Assembly: GCF_000003815.2 (NCBI RefSeq)
Contig: NC_049982.1
Location: forward strand, 11,100,175 to 11,164,174
Direction of reading: 5' to 3'
Source: Branchiostoma floridae
Taxonomy: Eukaryota > Chordata > Leptocardii > Amphioxiformes > Branchiostomatidae
DNA: 64,000 bases
The stretch's first letter is position 1; each line of letters opens with the position of its first letter. Shown piece after piece: positions 12,395 to 24,671 of this stretch. Both the position numbers and the translations under genes were made by a program. The notes below the pieces were generated by a model. It was not told where the DNA came from. It did not search any database and saw only the letters and a list, made by a program, of their open reading frames with translations.

Positions 12395-14264
12395 TCATAG
12401 TTTTCCTTCTACCACTACTCCGAGACTAGCATGGGGCAAGTCAAACTGGCGCAAACAGAGGATTTCCGAACAAAATGTTTCCGCCGCCGTTACCATGGCT
12501 TTATTTGTGACGGACACTGTTAGGTAGACAGGCAGCTGTGTGTCACACCTACACATCTCAACAAAGTGTTTCAATAGGTGAGCTTTCAGGTGTCTTTCCT
12601 CGGATACATGAAGGTCCACAAAATACTGCACTCCTGACGGAACTGGAAAACATTTTCCAAAACTAAAGCTCTCTGCAAACGGCTTTGTGTCGTCTGCGAA
12701 TAGAGAATAACCGTTGTTCAGCATGTACAGAAAGTTTTCTTCGCAGAAGTTTAGTGGGTCCCACCGCCCACTCATGAGTCCGTTGGCGAGTAGGTTTCGT
12801 GAAACTTCGGGGTGGAGAACCGAATGGAGATCGTCTTCGTGAATTCGGCGGAGTTCGGGAAGAGTCGGAAAGTCCGGAAGGTTGTTTGCCGCTCGTACGG
12901 CACATGCGCGTTGGCTGTCTCGGGTGTGTGGCTCGTCCGCGAAGGAAATCGTTTGCTGTAAAGAAAAGCAGGATGAGAAAATGAGCATTCCATTCCAAAA
13001 TGTCAAAATCATCTATGAAGCGAATACCTCGACCACTCCCAGACGTATAAGATTGTATAAGAAACATTGCAGCATATTCGAATTCTTTAAAAACGCTTTT
13101 GGTGACTTTGTCAGTTGACTCAATGAGGTTATACACTCTCCTACTTTGTTATGGAGATTGACACAATACTGTAGAAAGTATATGAAATAATCCCCAAGCA
13201 GATCCTACAGTGATATAAGATAGGATCATAAGCTGGCCGATACAGCCGTTCAAATGGACACTCCTTGGCTAGCTTATGATACTATCTTATGCCACTGTAG
13301 AATCTACTTGGTGATTATAGAGGAAAGTCCGAATGGGGTCTATTTGGAACTCAACGAAAATGGCAGATTTTATTGCTTATGACCAAAACATAACGGGCTC
13401 CGTTTGGGCCCAGTTCTGTCATTTTGAATCGAAAAAAATAAGAGTCCTTAAGGGTTGGTAACGAGTGACGTAAAAACATGTGTAAGAACATTTCGCAATT
13501 CTAACTCACCAGATGACAAACAACATCCATTCCCTTTTTCTTCAAGGACTCGACCTTCCCGGCGTCGACAACCAGCTTCCTCTTGCGTTCCACCGCCGGG
13601 AAGCGTGCCCGCACCGCCCGGTCCACGTGCTCGGTCAGGCGGCGGCTGATGCCCAACCCGCGGCACGACTCCGCCACGCGCAGCGCCTTCTCTATGTACA
13701 CCTCGCCTCCGTCAACGATAAAGGCGGAAGACAGCCCCACCTAGCGGTAGTACAGATTAAGACAACATTAAGTACAGCGTCAACGATGTATACACCTTTA
13801 TACATGTACTAGTCTAGATACCAGACCCCAGCCCGATCTCAAAAATATCTATCGTGTAGAGTTGAGATCGGGCTGGGGTCTGGTATCCATGCTAGTTAAG
13901 AACGTACGGTCTGTGATTTTGTGATATCATGGGTGTATGCGTCTTAGGGACAATTTGTTGGTAGACTCGGTAAAAGAGGTAATACACTAACAAAGAAAGA
14001 AAATGTAAGGCAAACACCCTAAAATTGATAGCAAGTAATTATAAACAACATCAAAAACACAAAAAGCGAAATAAATGTTGAGGCTACCCTTACAATTTGA
14101 CCGTCCATCTCCGCCAGTACGACCAGTCTGTACGGGTCGTCTATGAAGGTGTGATAGTGGGACGGCAGGTAGTCCAACCCGCCGTAAACTCCTTCTGACA
14201 TGCGCACAACTTCGTCGAAATCGTCATGGGTCGCCAGGCGAAACTCGAGACAGTCCACGGGCAT
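12395..14264 (-). CDS. NAT16 / histidine N-acetyltransferase-like GNAT enzyme
   Basis: Complete three-exon model, 320 residues, all junctions phase 0: exon 1 14264-14094, exon 2 13740-13510, exon 3 12955-12395. The start ATG has a good context (cacc before ATG). Exon 1 carries the family signature VYGGLDYLPSHYHTF...DPYRLVVLAEMDG. Exon 2 carries GNAT motif A, LRVAESCRGLGISRRL, where the acetyl-CoA loop is R84-G-L-G-I-S89; the usual last Gly/Ala is Ser. Exon 3 matches the long C-terminal half specific to NAT16 (WDPL..CEENF, then a DLHVSEE..LKAHLLKHF region). The teleost member (HISAT) acetylates L-histidine; substrate use here is inferred only. Human NAT16 is 369 residues, the difference lying mainly in its extended N-terminus. 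Introns hold two palindromic repeats (13201-13304, 13809-13895). Confidence 0.88.
13201..13304. repeat. Imperfect 38 bp palindrome
   Basis: Left arm 13201-13238 (GATCCTACAGTGATATAAGA...) and right arm 13267-13304 are imperfect reverse complements separated by 28 bases. It sits in intron 2 of the NAT16-like gene and looks like a small foldback element. Confidence 0.7.
13809..13895. repeat. Foldback repeat family B (ACCAGACCCCAGCCCGATCTC), full copy
   Basis: Arms of about 34 bases containing CCAGACCCCAGCCCGATCTC and its reverse complement are separated by a short AT-rich loop. Related sequences occur at 39459-39493 (one arm) and 43148-43215 (both arms), so this is a dispersed family. Located in intron 1 of the NAT16-like gene. 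Confidence 0.8.
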
Positions 14265-17200
14265 GGTGACGTCACTACAATCTCTTCCTCGCGGTTTTCT
14301 AGTGATTTTTAGAGTCACTTGTTGAAAATGATTTTCTCCTGTGATGAAATAGATATCATGAGTTATGTAAGAAAGAACGACAACATAAGAAGAATTTTTT
14401 GAAAGGGAAAAATCGAACTGAAAAAAAGATCTAAAATTTCCAGTGAAAACTGTACAATTGCACATGTATGCCATGTATAATGGCCTATTGTGACTGCACA
14501 CGCCAGATAAGTGATTGCAGGCATTATAAGCTTGATGCTGTCGGCGGGCTGGGTCGTGAATGGGCCCAGCGGTTGTTGGGAAGGAGCCGGCCTGCGAAGG
14601 ATCGATCGAGGCTAGCGTATAATGTGCATATAGACTTATACAACTCATTAGGACTTGTGATGTAAACTGTATCTCTGTTATATACTTTGCTGACTTTTGT
14701 CTCTTCCCTCATGACCTCAATGAAAAGCGGCCTGCAGGCCGACTTGAGTTTTCATTAAGTTAAAAAACAAAGGTTCAAACAAACACAAACAAAACACTGA
14801 AAAGACAAAGGTTATATAGAAAGGAGGCCTTTGTAGGAACTAATAACAAAATAGTCTCCACCAGACTCTTCTATGTGCTTAAAAAGTACGAGATGGCAAA
14901 ATAGGATGTTAGCTGGCCATTGAAGTTCACGTTTCCCTATCAAGGGCCAATTTCTACTTTGTTTTTTATTCCGCAGATGACTCTATCCACTCTGAATGTA
15001 AATATGTAAAAGTATGAATGGCATAAGGGGAAAAACTTGTAAACATTGCTACGAAAGGAGAGAAAAATAATCTAACCTACCTTCAGAGACTTGACGAGGT
15101 GTTGACAGCCGATGGCACCTAAATATCACTGAAGACTGAGGATCCGGCCCTGTTGGCCTTTTAAGTTTTGTCACTAACTATGACGTCAGAAAGAGATGAT
15201 CACACGGCCGGGGGCCTTTCCCAGAAACGTCCGCTTCACTCGTCAGTGAACTCGGATCACCGCAGGATGTGCCGTGAGTTGGCACATTTATTTCTTTTGT
15301 TTCCCTGCTCCAAGAATCCTCATATTTCATAAGATAGTAAGATAAGATGCTGTATAACACTGCTGATGAAGCTCGTCGATGGATGGTTCGTCATCCTGAT
15401 AATAAGATACGCCAAAAAGCAGTTCCTAGAGCAACTGAAAGTTGGAGTCTATGACAGGTTGACAGTACGAGTTATATGCAAAAAGGGAAGGAGGACAATT
15501 TTAGTAGTCCAAAGAAACCAAGAATGAGACAAGTTAATTTGTTGATGCAAATGAGTTAATTAGCTCCTGTTGTTTGAATTGCAAGAGCTATTTAAATCGT
15601 GCTGGTGTGACTAGTTAGTCTGCCAGCGATATTACATGGGGCCGAACTGTTATTCTGACTCAAATATTCATATTGTTCTTTGACATTGACGTTACTCAAA
15701 AAACTGTCCAACTTCAGAGTGTTTCCCACTTTCACTACAGTCCATCAAACAAAATCACCCAGATTGATCAGTGATTGTCAGGTTGATAAATATAGCGAAC
15801 AGTGGGTAAATATGTACGGTCTACACTGATTAATTCATTCATTAACATTATTCTACGCTCCTTGTACACAGTTTTCACTGATTAGCGGTGTGTGAATTAT
15901 TACAAGGCTTGTTGGCAAAAGTGTTCGCCATAAACATTCCTATCCACTGTTTGACGAAGACTGAGGGAAACCCGTAAACATTTGTATATCAAAATAGTAC
16001 GTGTCACTCAATCATCTTTAACTCCCAGATTTAGGATGAGAGCGAATTATAAATCTACTTTCACAAAACAGTTATCCTTCATGTAGAGTTGTGTACTTGT
16101 CAACAAGATCCGCGTCATGGTGACGTCATGTAATCTAAACAACATAATCCTGTGATTCGCAGAACCCCGGGAACACTGTGGTAGGCAAATGTCACAAGGC
16201 CGAATTCGCCATCAGTCTCCTGTACCCCGGCATTACTTACCCTTTTCATCCACTTTGACCCATGTTCAAAAGTACTCGTGCAACTCAAAGCATAAACGCC
16301 GGTCGCACCTAGAAGGTCTGCGAATTCGAAGGAATCCCTCTACCCCACTCCACCACCACACTCGAAATACGAAACGCCTGACGTCACACGTCATGTACAT
16401 GTAGCTACAAGCTGTACGCTTTCCGGTGATTCCTAGAATCCCGTTTCTACAATATTTCTAGTAAAACTGACAATCTGCAATCAGTGAAGAAACAAGATTA
16501 AACATCGAAAGTAAACTGGGCTACCCATCATTTTGTTATATAGTTGGCAGATTGAAGGTTGCACGCAGTTAGGACTTACAATGAGCTGGCATATGCATTC
16601 GGAAAGCAAGCCTCTCAAGATCTTTACCATGGCAATACACCTCATAACAAGTGCTCATACGTTTAGGGTGCCACTTTGTACGTTGCTCTATGTTTACTCA
16701 CATCCTTTGTCGTCAATTTTAACCACTTGTTTTGATCGTCCAAGTCTATATTTGTACCCACCGGAAGTAAGGTGCGACGCTTTGTTCACCATTTCCTGTT
16801 TCCATTGACGTACGTTGACTCAGGTGGAAATGCGCAGGTAAAACTTACCGTGACCTGTTCTACTGGAGTTCAAGTGACGAAGAGAAGTTTGATCAAACGA
16901 TCCGAACCTGTACACATAATCAAACCCATACAACAATACAACTTTTCATTTTTGTCTCAGGGGTCGTTTAATGTCAAGTATTCTTTTTATCATTCAGCAT
17001 TAAAACACCATGGTTATCATTTTTAAAATTTCAAAAACATGTAAGAGATCGGTTATATTTCGTAACCATGGGCTCTTCGTCAGTATACCTGGAATACAAT
17101 TCCCATATATAGGCATAGCTTACATTTTTTCAACGCTACGTAACTTTTATGAGATCATATACTTATACACTTGGACCTGAGGCAGGAAAACATATTAGTT

Positions 17201-17768
17201 GTAATGATTTTCGTTTGTTATAACTTCTGCTACATAGGAGCGCCCGTACCGCCCATGGTTGATCCACGTACTGAATAATACAATGGCCCGCTCTCCAAAC
17301 AGAGGTTCGGCTCCGGCTGTTTTTAACGTGCTTTTTTATCGGACTTTCTATTTTGTGCCATTTTCTTTATGTCTCGCTACCATTCAAGTCTCGTTGGCCG
17401 CGAGATATAAAGAAAACGGTACAAAATAGAAAGCCCGATAAAAACGCCTAAAGGTTAAAGCACGTCATAAAACAGCCGGAGCTGAACCTCTGCTTGGAGA
17501 GTAACAACGGCATCCTTTGTTGTGTCAACTCAAGTGACCCCTGACACAGCACGCGAGGCTCAGGTAACTACTTCCGGGTCGTTGCCCCGGCACCAGGTGA
17601 CGCTTTGTTTGCGGCGGTAAACAGATTTCATTGATTGCGCGAGAGAGCACTATCCGCCACAAGCTCACGGGATTTAATACTCCAGAAGCCGACAGACTGC
17701 TCAATATTTGACGAAGGATCCGTCTTTGGGGAGGATTTTAGTTAGGAGTTGGGAAAGGCGACCAAACC
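14265..17768. other. Intergenic between divergent NAT16-like and Pro/Trp-rich genes
   Basis: No coding exon was recognised. CRE-like TGACGTCA palindromes occur at about 14266-14275 (just before the NAT16-like ATG), 15180-15188, 16113-16121 and near 16380. On the minus strand bases around 15200-15083 end in a good donor (CTGAAG|gtaggt), so a non-coding 5' exon of the NAT16-like gene is possible. The family A foldback repeat at 17291-17501 ends 270 bases before the next gene's ATG. Confidence 0.4.
17291..17501. repeat. Foldback repeat family A, near-complete palindrome
   Basis: A 211 bp imperfect palindrome. The left arm starts CTCTCCAAACAGAGGTTCGG and the right arm ends CTGAACCTCTGCTTGGAGAG. 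The arms pair along most of their length (AACGTGC, CTTTCTATTTTG and CATTTTCTTTAT are all mirrored) around a loop near 17380-17395. Partial relatives are at 6550-6679 and 53376-53480. It has no coding capacity and no clear target duplication. Confidence 0.8.
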
Positions 17769-19970
17769 ATGGATATATCCACCAGTGCAAGACGCTACCC
17801 AGAAACAGGTACGTGGTGGGGTGCTGTGTGCTGGACTGTACAGAAAGTATGTTAGCAACGCGAAGGTCAACATGCAGTCACCAATGGCGTATACGTAATC
17901 TAGCCTGAATAGAACGAATGGGAAAATGAGACTAAGTCTGTCCTATACACTCTGTATATTTAATATTTACACTTGGGCTACGTCTTCTCAATCACTACAT
18001 GTCCGGTGTGGTTAGCAAATGCAATATAAGCTCTCTGACAAGACAAGTAATGCCATAACATGCATCTGCCCAATGGCAATGTCTTTCTTTTTTTGTCCAT
18101 TGGCGTTCAACGTAAGAATGTTACGACATGATTATGATACGGATCAGCCAGCAAATATTTCCGTACTTCATTCGCCCCTCCCCTCCCCACGTGTTTTGCT
18201 ATATGTTTACTGTCAACATATTGGAATAGAGGTAGCTCCAACAGTACAGCTACATACCCCACTGTGGAATCCTAATCTACAGGCGATGTATGTTTACTTT
18301 TTAATACTCATTTCAGATTTACAACGCGAATACGGCGTTGAAAATCTTACGATCTGAGAGATCAAGGAAAAATGTTCCCCATATACTAGTAGCACTTACC
18401 AGTGTCACAACTTGATTCGTCACTACAGGTACAAGTTACAGACAAGAAGAGCTGAGATCGCTTGAAAACCACAGAACGCCCATCTACAAGGAATGGATCA
18501 AGATAGGTTCGCTAGGGGGCGCCGGCAACATTCAAAAGGTCGTCCCAGATCCTCAGGTGAGAATAAGGAAGGATATGATCATGATCTCTTTATAACCTGA
18601 GGGAGGGGGGGGGGGGGGCATTCCGAATATCAACTGCAGGATCCGGATGATAGAGAAACAATTGAAATTTGTTTCGATACCGTGTCGCAGAAAGTAGATA
18701 TTTGCAGGGAAGCACCATTACAATGCCTTTTATAATTATCATGTGAAATAGTACTGTTCAGACTTTTAAAACACAACTTGAATTTCCACTTTCGTGCACT
18801 GTGCGAAGCAATGACTCGCTATTAAGTGTACGTAGTTATATAATTGTAGATGTAACTAGAGGTTTATTACCTCAATGATGAACATCACCTTCCTTAATTC
18901 ATGTAAATGTGCAAGTCATTTGCATAAAATTTACAAAAGCTCTAAATATTTCATGGTGGTATGAAGTCGCCAAACTCTAGTTTCATTACTGATGTTATAT
19001 TATATCTACAGGTACGGCGAGATCGCCCCACCGTGAAGGAAGGTGTATATAAAGGTTCCCGTATCTACGACCGTTACGAGCCGACGGCCACCCGTCCCCA
19101 GCCGTGGAAGGGCCTGGGTCCCGAGCCGGGGGCGCGGTACGTCAAGGTCGACCCCGACTACATCTCCCACCGGCACCGGCCGCTCGTCAACCCGGACGTC
19201 AGCCGGGGCGACATCACCGAGCTGCCGCACGCCAACAGCCTCCGCTCCTTCGCCGGGGCCGACGACTGCAGCGTCCAGTCCCCGTACGGTGCCATGATGC
19301 TGCCGCCTAACCCCTACTACACCCGCTGGCCGCAGGGAGTCTACCCCGACCCGCGAGGGCCCGTCTTCGACCCGAAGCCCGACTGGCCGGCATGGATCGA
19401 GCCCCGGGAGCCCTACCCGCCCTTTCCCGAGTGTAACAACCGGCCATGGCAGTACCGGAATCCGGAACCACCGCTAGCTCAGCCGAGAACGGAACGGAAA
19501 GAGGCTTTCCACGAGGTTAATAAACCACGCCCTCGCTAACATTCTATTTCTTCTTGCACAATTTTTATTGATGTTTCTCGCTTTCATTTGCTCCATGTGG
19601 AACGAATTCGCTGCCTATCTATTTATATTTCCTACATTCGCTGTAAGTTCCTTGCTCCGGCCAAATCACAAATGCATGTACTTGCCTCTATGCCACACCA
19701 CTTTCTTGTGTTTTTATTGGACCGCCCGCCATTGTGTTATATCAATTTGTAAAGTAGTAGATATTATTGACCTACAACATGTTTCGTTTAGTACTTTTCT
19801 CTGCACTTTTTTTTTAAATTTTTAGTCATTAAAGCACGGTGTCTATTCACTTGTCTATTCAGATGATCCTGGACACAGCAAGACCAAACGAGCCCCTGAA
19901 CCTGCCCTATCCACCGGAGAGGGACCTCGACAAACCACAGAAGGAAGAACCTATTCTCATCCCGGCATAA
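17769..19970 (+). CDS. Uncharacterised Pro/Trp/Tyr/Arg-rich protein, 259 aa
   Basis: Four-exon model with agreeing phases: 17769-17808 (MDISTSARRYPET), 18429-18556, 19012-19515, 19863-19970. The start has a good context (accaaaccATGG). Exon 2 is open only in the frame joining exon 1 (TSYRQEELRSLENH). Exon 3 gives VRRDRPTVKEGVYKGSR and a GC-rich body with DPRGPVFDPKPDWPAWIEP. The donor at 19516 (CACGAG|gttaat) links to MILDTARPNEPLNL and the stop. No signal peptide, membrane helix or catalytic motif is visible. I do not recognise the family. The basic, Pro/Trp/Tyr-rich composition without globular motifs resembles ciliary or sperm-axonemal microtubule-associated proteins, which is a guess. The downstream gene at 22565 has similar composition and orientation. 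Confidence 0.75.
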
Positions 19971-22564
19971 ATGTGAACAACAAGGATATCGATAATGTCA
20001 CCAACAAACAATATCTCAGAGTAACCCGACTAGCTATGCAATCACGTTGACATAGAAGAAATGTTTTAAGAACAAATAACTTTTACTCAGAGTTAATTAG
20101 ATATACTAGTGTTGGTCAACCTTGGTAGTACTTCTCGATCATTAAATGTATAATATAGTGTAGAAATCACTTTTTAACAAATTGTGTAAAAGGTAGCTCT
20201 GTCCATTATTTTAAAATGTATACTAGTAATTCAGAACATTATAGTTACTAGTACATTTACTTAGCTTTCGTTCAGGAAACATATGCCTTATGTCGACGAC
20301 TTTAAAACAAGAAATGATCTTGTTTTAAAAAAATCTAACATTTTCCAAATGAGGTCAATAGCACTAATCGTTGACAAACAACACTTAACAACTGTATAAA
20401 TTATGCAAATGTACATACTTTCTTTTGAATAAATGATTTGGCTGAAGTAGTTGTGTATACTGAATCGTTCGCTTATGGCACGTCCCAATAAGAAATTGAG
20501 TATGTAAAAGTGTATATTCTAAGAGTAAACAAATAGAGGTAAAGACTTGCATAACATAACTTTATTATTTAAGGGTCGAAAACGTTAATGATATAAGTAC
20601 TTCCTTTAATTTTTCATTTTTTTATGGCGCCCTGCTTACAAAGAACGTAATACGTCAACAAAATAAGCATAGCAACGTGGCTCACAAAATATCAACTGAA
20701 TTGATACTCCAAAGGTCCCTATACTCAAGTTGCAAACAACAACTTGATATAACACTGTGTCAACTTCATCCAAGCTGTTTTCTTTAATTCTCTCGTAGCT
20801 CCCACTGGATGTTTTCTTTTCCCGTCTCCATTCAAAGTAAATGAGCGTTGCGTGGCCCCTTTATCTCGAATAGCCCGCCATGGCAAACACCGGATCCTAT
20901 AACAGGTGTGTACAAAGGCCTCACAAATGGCGGGGTGGCAACATTTGACCTTTTACCCTATTGTGTGACGTATTTATTACACCTGTCGCGAGAGAGGGGT
21001 CTTGTGGAATGTTTTAACATAGCGGTACGACCAGTTTTTCCTGGGTTCGCGGGAAAACTCTCGCTGCACAGTCTGACGAAGAGTGCAGGGATCGTTGTAG
21101 AATATTCAACTGGTGGAGACCGTAAGGTGAGTGTTGGGTGTATGTTTTGTTGAATAGTTTGCGGACAGACGCCCATAGTTACGGCGAGAACGTCGTCGAT
21201 ATTTTTCTTCTGCAAACATTCCTGTGCGTTTGGTTTGGGATATCGGGCACTTTTAGTATACGAAGTTTGAAGCCAAAGTAGCGTAAAAGCCTTACATGAT
21301 AGCGCTCTGTGTGTATGAGTTACGGTAACAGCGAAATAGAAAGGCATAAAGCCGTCGACATGGGTTTAAATCTCATTCTCACGACTTCCCAAAAGTCTTA
21401 CAAGCGTCCTTGGTTACCGTAAACAAAGGCATTATGTAGATCCTAGTTTTACATGTTCCGATAACACACTGGTCTAGACGTCTAAATCCGGAAGCACGAA
21501 CTGACAAGTGTTTTCCCGTCAATCTCTCTCCGAATTCCGAAGGTGGGTTAAAGTTAGAATTTTCGTTCCTCTTCGGCACTTTGGCAAAACGTTTCTTTAG
21601 TATTTCTGTGGACCGTAGCGAACGAAGATACAGTTACCGTGCGATACACTCAGCCATAGCGTGGGATCTTGTCTTTCCTACAATATGTGGAAAATCTAAT
21701 ACCGCTCCCTGCACATTAACAATGGGTTTCTTCACAAGCTTATAAGTGGGGGACAGGGAGTAAAATTTCGCAAAAGACAAATGTGAATTCGTAAACAATA
21801 AAAAAACATGATAGAACGGCGTTTGTCTCATTGACTAATCTTTTATACGTTACCAAGTATTTGTTTGTTTTTGTTGTTACTTCAATATTATGATCAACTG
21901 TTGTGAGGCATGTCATTTAACACTTAGTAAAATTAGCTGTCATTACGTTAATTGGGTCGATAAGAAGACAACTATTAATTCTAGACAAAGACAGGCTTCC
22001 GACGATCATTTACCTATAGACAAGATAAACCTGTAACCCGTACATACTGCGGTCACACTTGGTCAGAATACCTTAAGTTGTGTGGCAAATAAATTTATCT
22101 AGCTTTGATGGATTTTCTAAAAAGACCGACAGGGCATCCGACATAAGGGCACGCATTTGTTATGTACATGTACAAAACCTCCCAGTTGTATCGCGGGTTC
22201 GAAGGCATAAATTATTTAGAACTGAAATCTAGGACAGCTTTGATCATGCTGTGTCCCTTTTTCATCATGTGGTCCAATTAGATTGTCATGTTGTGAACAA
22301 GACGTGGTAACGAGGCAACGGACTTTCAATGTCATTTCGACTGCTAACAACACATTCTTTGTAAGTTTACTTGATTCTACATACCGCAGTTGCCATACCT
22401 CCTTTCACAGGCCTTCCTGACGTCTTTGTAAGAAGTCAATAATACCAAACACTATGATACAACATGTATGTATGTAATACATAATATGTCCGTATGTTGA
22501 TTGTATCTGTATCTAGTGGGTTGAAGGATTTACTATTTCCCTCTCCCTTCCAGCCGAGACCAGG
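19971..22564. other. Spacer with candidate non-coding first exon of the 22565 gene
   Basis: The left part is the AT-rich 3' flank of the preceding gene. A plus-strand donor at 21127 (CGTAAG|gtgagtg) and an acceptor at about 22552 (ctcccttccag|CCGAGACC) suggest a 5' UTR exon ending at 21126. Joined in the phase required by the downstream ATG, it would put a stop codon (TAA) just before the junction. So coding must begin at 22565. Nothing else was recognised. Confidence 0.45.
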
Positions 22565-23287
22565 ATGCCAAACAAACTAAACCCGGTGGACAGTGAGGGC
22601 GTTCCTGTGCCCATGTTCGGCCGACCCAAGTTGGACCCCATCAAGGCAGGACAACGTCTCTTAAACTTCCCCTTCATCGACCCTCCCAGGCCCATCGAGC
22701 TGGACTGGTCCTGGCGGAACCAGACACGACCCTGGTCCAACTTCGCACCACCCAGACCGGGAGCGAGCTACTCCTGGCCCACCGAGGCTCCCAACCCGAG
22801 GCTCCGACCCGAGCACGGCAATCCCCGAGGGCCGCAGTGGCCTCCGGAGGAGCAGTGGCCTGCGTACCAGCGACACCCGGCCCCGACGCCTCACACGGCC
22901 CGCGATCCCGTCCCCAAGATCGGCGAGAAGAACCTGCCCTGGCCAAGGTCTGGCGTGTCGTGGAACGCCGTCACCACCGGCCCGGGGCCCTACTTCGGCG
23001 GGACCAAGGTACACGACCCCGAGGGTGACAAACTCTGGTGGTCCCTCCAACCTCAGTCCGGCTGGCCTAGGATCCCCTACCCGTGGTTCACGGGACGCCC
23101 CGAGCACAAGAGCCGCGCCAAGCTGCGCTCCGACGTGCCCGAGGACTACTTCGCCGTGCTGGGCCGACATCAGATGAGCTCCCACCTCATCAACAGGTTC
23201 CCGTGGAAGGCGGAGACGGTGCTGTACCAGACCACTAAGGAGGGGTACTCACATCCTAAAGTATCAGCTCCTAGAATTACCGCATAG
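22565..23287 (+). CDS. Uncharacterised Pro/Trp-rich protein, 240 aa
   Basis: One long GC-rich open frame starting MPNKLNPVDSEGVPVPMFG and ending in TAG. It lies 11 bases after a good splice acceptor, so the whole CDS sits on one exon behind a non-coding one. The protein is about 15% proline and rich in Trp and Arg, with motifs such as ELDWSWRNQTRPWSNF, NPRGPQWPPEEQWPAYQRHP and PYPWFTGRPEHKSRAK. No signal peptide, membrane segment or known catalytic motif is visible and the family is not recognised. The sharp rise in GC compared with the AT-rich flanks and lack of stops over 723 bases support real coding. Its neighbour upstream (17769-19970) has a matching PRGP..P..WPA motif. A structural role, perhaps in cilia, is speculation. 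Confidence 0.75.
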   Translation: MPNKLNPVDSEGVPVPMFGRPKLDPIKAGQRLLNFPFIDPPRPIELDWSWRNQTRPWSNFAPPRPGASYSWPTEAPNPRLRPEHGNPRGPQWPPEEQWPAYQRHPAPTPHTARDPVPKIGEKNLPWPRSGVSWNAVTTGPGPYFGGTKVHDPEGDKLWWSLQPQSGWPRIPYPWFTGRPEHKSRAKLRSDVPEDYFAVLGRHQMSSHLINRFPWKAETVLYQTTKEGYSHPKVSAPRITA

Positions 23288-24671
23288 GGGACATGGGGAC
23301 AAAACTGAACTTACTGGAACATGCATTGTACGTGCATGTTGAAGAAAGACCTGCTACCAAAAAATGCTCAAGACTCTTTGTAAAGTGGAAAAGTTAGCTG
23401 TATGTAAAGGGATTTTAAAGATAAAAGCTTGTCACTTCCAAGTCTTCAAAGAGAAGATGTTTAAAACAAATTATTGTATTACGATATCTTATGAAGGGTC
23501 AATCTTTATGCTACCCTATATTGCTTAAAACACATATAGTTTGTTGTATATTTCAGTTACATAGTATTACACAGAGATGTAATATGTATCATAAGGTCTT
23601 CAGACATGGATATGCACATGAAAGATGTCATGCAGGTAATTACAAGGGTGACACACATTTTTACTGTGCATTTGCATCATTATCTTCTGAAATATATGTA
23701 GTAGTTGTTGATCATAAAAATTATTAATGAAAATGCTTGAGATTTTTCACATTGAGATTGTTTTGCTGAAGCACAAATGCTGCTATGATTTATCAACAAA
23801 TATCACTTTGCATCAATTATGCTAATGTCTTGAAGTAAATGTATTTTACAAAAGTATCTTGCACAAATAAACATTTGGCATTTTATAACAATCCACATTG
23901 CATATTTCTTGTATATAATAACTGTAACTTCATATGCACATTTCTCATTGATCATTGTCAACTTTATGACTGGTTTTGGAAATTTAGCTGGAGAAATGAG
24001 TACACCATATATAGCTGCAAGTTGAAGGAAAAAAATGTAGCCTGTATCATTTTGCCATACTCTGACATATATATACTAGTATGAGACAAATAACCCAATA
24101 ACAGAGCTGCCAGTACATGTGACCAAAAACTTAACATAAACAGTGCCTGTAACTTAAAAAGCTGACAAAACATATAAACCTGAAGGCGTCATTCTTTCAA
24201 GACATAAACTAGCATTTCAGTATGTGGATACGTCTGCTATTTCATTTCATTAAACTTTGTAAAAAAAATTCCATGTAGTCTGAATCCAACAGTTCTTGAA
24301 CATGACATTCAAGCTATCAAAGGGAAAGAAAAGTACAATATTTTACATGCTTCTTCAATTCACAGCTGGAATGTCTGAGTAAAAGTCTTGCAGTGTCATT
24401 CAAGTTCTTAATTAAACTATCACTTGTCTGAATGAGAAGCAATGTGAAGCAATGTTGAGGTTTAATCTTCTGTTGGTACAAAAACTAAAGGGAAGTATAA
24501 AGCTAACTACTGCTAATACAAAAATGTTCAAACATCAAAAGAAAAATACTATGGATATCCACTACATTCATTGAAACTAAGATTAGAATGACATGTGTCA
24601 AACTGATGGAACAAAGTTACAAACTTAGAGAAACAGAATCATGAAGACAGTTTCTAAAGTAGAGATGTGGT
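23288..24671. other. Convergent 3' flanks of the Pro/Trp-rich gene and SAAL1
   Basis: AT-rich sequence between two converging genes. It must contain both 3' UTRs; possible AATAAA occurs near 23866 on the plus strand. No further gene was recognised. Confidence 0.4.

Noticed and set aside
22661-23185. 174-codon minus-strand ORF opposite the Pro/Trp-rich gene
   Set aside because: GC-rich antisense shadow; the plus frame has a start, a stop and a preceding acceptor.
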